Under the pieces are notes generated by a model. That model was not told the DNA's origin. It saw only the letters and a list, made by a program, of their open reading frames with translations, and did not search any database. Below, one piece after another: positions 61,200-64,000 of a stretch of 64,000 bases of DNA. Source of the DNA: Lingula anatina (lineage: Eukaryota > Brachiopoda > Lingulata > Lingulida > Lingulidae); the NCBI RefSeq assembly GCF_001039355.2, contig NW_019775203.1:261676-325675 (forward strand), in the 5' to 3' direction. Numbering within the stretch: position 1 is the first letter of the stretch; the number at the start of each line of letters is the position of its first letter. Position numbers and translations under genes: made by a program.

Positions 61200-62224
61200 A
61201 TATTTTGAGATTGTGGTGTATGGCTTATTACGGTGCCGGTGTAACGTGACAGAAAGTCCCTCATGATAGAGAGTCTGCTTCCCATTCATTTGTACAAGTA
61301 AGCCTTGCCCTAGATTTTGACCCACTTTGGTCAGGCTAACCCTAACTATTATAACCGAATGGAGGGTGGACTTTTGTTATACGGACTCTTGGTTTCGTTA
61401 CACTGGTATCATACCTTCAAAGCGCGAAGAATTTTCTTCTGTGCCCTTGTTTATGTTATTGAGTCTTTCCATTACACAAGACTGATCTCTAGCTGAGAAG
61501 TAGAACACAGCACACAAAAATATTAAAAAGGAAAACATTCACAGTTTGAAAGAAAGTAAAACTGGGATGATCATCGTTTTCATTGAAACATTTTCTTAAG
61601 AAGTGGCACCATTGTTGTGCATTATGCGTTTCAGTATACTTTAAGTAAAAAAATGATTCATCAACCAGATTATTAAATTATACATTTAATAAATAATTGA
61701 GATAGGTTTACACATTGATAATAATTTGCATTCAGTTCTGGAAGCTTCAAATATGATAATCTTATTAGTAACAATTTAAGTCATATAAGTATCACCATGA
61801 AGTGTTCCGTTAAGTGCATATCAAACGCTGTACCCATTTACGGTGTTTAGGAACCTTGGAAACCCCTACCCCTTTTCAATGAATCCGTCACTGTATTCAT
61901 AGTTGAAACGCCGCCTGTTTAGGAGGAGGGGAGGGTCTTCCCGCACCCCCCCCCCCCTCCTCGGCATGCATCGCCCATAAATATTTTACATGACTATCAT
62001 GTAAATATCGCCTCCTTTTCCCTCGTGTCCTTTTTATTAAACCTTTAAGCGTAAATAGCTCTGCCACAGTATTTTCTAAAAACGTGAAAAGATCGATATT
62101 GAAACTCTATTTACTGGTGATAAAGTGCACATAATGTCTCGGATTAGTAACAGCGATAATATCCTTGGCTACGAGATAACAGAATGCCGAGAGCAGATTT
62201 TCACTTATGAAAGCTGACATGGTA
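58536..62224. repeat. Right-hand allelic copy of DDRGK1 exons 3-8 and 3' flank
   Basis: The first 155 bases (58536-58690) have no match in the other copy. They end ...TTTTTGTCTGTACATTTGAC before homology starts at 58693 (GTTGATGTG). Together with the unmatched tail at 53628-53730 they probably form the two ends of one insertion in intron 2 of this haplotype. From 58693 the sequence follows 54783-58534 to just before the stop codon of the next gene. Confidence 0.85.
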
Positions 62225-62236
62225 TAGGTCGTTAGC
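61200..62236. other. 3'UTRs of convergent genes
   Basis: The DDRGK1 3'UTR probably ends shortly after AATAAA at 61688-61693. A minus-strand AATAAA at 62038-62033 could end the 357-residue gene about 200 bases after its stop. The two transcripts need not overlap. A C-run at about 61945-61960 differs in length from the other allele. Confidence 0.55.
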
Positions 62237-63310
62237 TTAGTCTTCATCATCCTCTGTATCTGTCTCTTCTTCTGTGTCCACATGTCGTTTCCTTCTTTTC
62301 TTCTTTTTCCTCTGTTTTTTATAAAGATCATTTAGATATTTTTCTAAAATGAAATTATTGTCAGTGTTCTCGTCTTTCGGTTCGTCCAAAACACGACCGC
62401 TAATATTATACTGTCCATTGGCAGCAGTGACCGTTACTTCAGCTTTTCGAGCGTGGCCATATTTTTGTTGTAGCTCGGAAATCACAAAATCGGGTAACTT
62501 TGATGCGTCTCCAAATTCTACTTGGGCCAGTTGTCCGAAGTCCAAAGTTCCTTTAAATGTAAAGTTTTGATGAATAGGTGGTAGGTGTAATGACTGACGC
62601 TTCTGCTCATTAAAAGGGGCCACATCTTTTTCTATCCACGACTGTGCATTGTAAGCCATGTTTCCATGATTGCCGAATGTGAATTCTTTGGGCGGACCAG
62701 GCAGGGGTTCCCCGCTTGGTCCATAATAATGGTGTTTTGAAGAACTCTTCTCTTTTTTGGATGACGCAGATTGACTATCATGTAAAACAATAACCGACTG
62801 CTGAGGGTGATGTTTCGAAAATTGGTACGGATATCTAGAATGCCACCCACCATATCCGAATCCAAAATTTGGAGTAAACTCGACAGGAATAACGGCTGCA
62901 TTTTGTTGACTAAGAGGTCCCTGAAGAACTAAAGGCGGAGGATTCTGACCAACGAAGCCCATCGGCCCTGATAGGCCTACATAGGGAGCTGTATACCCGT
63001 ACGGTGGGATGAATGATGGTTGGGTTTGGTTCATCGTATTTTGTGTAAATCCATTGATGCCGTATTGATTGTAGAGCTGGGGCTCTGACGTAGAGGTCCG
63101 TCTAGTGGAACCTTGGCGCTGGGAAACACTAGGCGAAGGTGTAGTAACTTTGAGAACGTTCACGCTGGGAGGTTGAAGATAATTTCTCTGCGAAGAAGAG
63201 CCTGGGTTGTACGTTCCGATTTGACCAGGTGAAAGTTCGTAGAGAAACCTATCACCGTGCTTCGAGTGGACATTTCTTCGCACGGAATTCCGTGAGGAAT
63301 AGGATGCCAT
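62237..63310 (-). CDS. Uncharacterised 357-residue protein, single exon
   Basis: A single open frame runs from ATG at 63310 (context AAAATGG) to a TAA at 62237. I do not recognise the family. Residues 1-80 are Ser/Arg/Asn-rich, about 85-165 are Pro/Gly/Tyr/Gln-rich, and about 195-315 look more ordered (KEFTFGNHGNMAYNAQSWIE, TFKGTLDFGQLAQVEFGD, LPDFVISELQQKYGHARK). The C-terminus is a basic run (KKQRKKKKRRKRH) followed by an acidic end (ETDTEDDED). No signal peptide or membrane segment is seen. The basic run could act as a nuclear signal or bind nucleic acid. The frame's length and non-repetitive composition support a real gene, and the lack of introns could mean a retrocopy. A minus-strand AATAAA lies at 62038-62033. 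Confidence 0.75.
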   Translation of the reverse strand: MASYSSRNSVRRNVHSKHGDRFLYELSPGQIGTYNPGSSSQRNYLQPPSVNVLKVTTPSPSVSQRQGSTRRTSTSEPQLYNQYGINGFTQNTMNQTQPSFIPPYGYTAPYVGLSGPMGFVGQNPPPLVLQGPLSQQNAAVIPVEFTPNFGFGYGGWHSRYPYQFSKHHPQQSVIVLHDSQSASSKKEKSSSKHHYYGPSGEPLPGPPKEFTFGNHGNMAYNAQSWIEKDVAPFNEQKRQSLHLPPIHQNFTFKGTLDFGQLAQVEFGDASKLPDFVISELQQKYGHARKAEVTVTAANGQYNISGRVLDEPKDENTDNNFILEKYLNDLYKKQRKKKKRRKRHVDTEEETDTEDDED

Positions 63311-64000
63311 TTTCCTTCTATGTTGAGGAAAATCCTTTCGAGTTGTCTTTATGTAACTTATCTTAAACGCGACGGCATCGCCAGGAGATTAATGGAAATT
63401 ATGTCCAAACAAAACACTCCTCATACACTTTGGCGATATTGTAAGTATATCATATCATCACAATATTGAACGGTTTTGACGCGATTTCCATCTTTTACAT
63501 TTGAACTACAGAAACAGAGCTTGCAGTTGTCACATGCTTATACAAACTTGATAGCAAATGAACGATAACTACTAAGGAGACCAAGGTAAACTTTTTGATG
63601 GTTGCTAAGACTAAGAATGCCTTACAAATGGAAATATAATGATTCGCCAACGTTTACTTTTCTTTCATAAAAGAAAATGTTCGATCTTCATTTAAAACAT
63701 TTATTAGCCCACAGGTCCAGTCCTTTTAATAACAATTTCTCTAGTTTCCTAGTGTATTCCCACGTATCTCCCTTCCATTTCATCCCCACTTCCCTCCCCA
63801 AGAAACTAAACACAAAGAGAAGCAGGCAAAATGAACAAGAATCAAACGAAAGAAGCATAATTGAACGGCGAATCTAATATAAGCTATTCTGCAGTTCTGC
63901 AAGTTACCAAAAAGAATTAGTATGGAAATGCTTGATTTTCGATTTTTTCTCTCTTTTTTTTTCTCTTTTTTTCTTCTGTTTAATTTTTTTTTTTTTTTTT
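63311..64000. other. Upstream flank of the 357-residue gene; pyrimidine-rich end
   Basis: The first 200 bases or so should contain the promoter of the minus-strand gene, but I recognise no core element. The last 65 bases are a T/C-rich low-complexity tract (TTTTTTCTCTC...). The small + frame at 63677-63877 lacks support. Confidence 0.5.

Overview
This window is nuclear DNA from an animal, most likely a marine invertebrate. The genes are split by many introns with GT/AG borders and consistent reading phases. Introns and spacers are AT-rich and carry microsatellites and many small inverted-repeat transposons. The sequence does not settle the phylum. A secreted ferritin, a SLF2-family gene, DDRGK1 and a peptide-type GPCR together fit a lophotrochozoan or an invertebrate deuterostome. 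There are no prokaryotic operons, CRISPR arrays or phage genes.

Layout. (1) 1993-7289, + strand: the last four exons of a rhodopsin-class GPCR; the exons for TM1-TM4 lie before the window. (2) 7290-14856: spacer with a PIF/Harbinger-like MITE and microsatellites. (3) 14857-19348, +: a complete six-exon secreted ferritin heavy chain with all ferroxidase residues and an N-terminal extension of about 80 residues. (4) 52103 down to 20882, -: a SLF2 (FAM178 family) gene of about 22 coding exons, with a 2.2 kb disordered exon, a conserved C-terminal domain and an acidic tail. Its introns hold several transposons, including one of 3.6 kb, and a minisatellite made of nuclear-receptor half-sites. (5) 52394-61199, +: DDRGK1 (UFBP1), starting head to head with SLF2 only 290 bp away. 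(6) 63310-62237, -: an intronless gene for a 357-residue protein I do not recognise, convergent with DDRGK1.

Assembly. Five single-base n gaps (13764, 29018, 32012, 53731, 58535) are each flanked by sequence that repeats on the other side. The repeats differ by scattered substitutions and indels, as two haplotypes of one outbred animal would. I therefore read the duplicated SLF2 exons (26.5-28.3 kb against 29.0-30.8 kb) and the duplicated DDRGK1 exons (exon 2 twice, exons 3-8 twice) as unmerged alleles. In SLF2 the splice phases show this directly: reading through both copies gives a stop codon at once.

The genes do not form one pathway. SLF2 (SMC5/6 recruitment to DNA) and DDRGK1 (UFMylation at the ER) share a short divergent promoter with ETS-like and YY1-like motifs. 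Ferritin and the GPCR are independent neighbours. I found no clearly new multi-gene system. The best leads are the DR1-type minisatellite, the ferritin N-terminal extension, the orphan 357-residue protein and the 3.6 kb inverted-repeat element.
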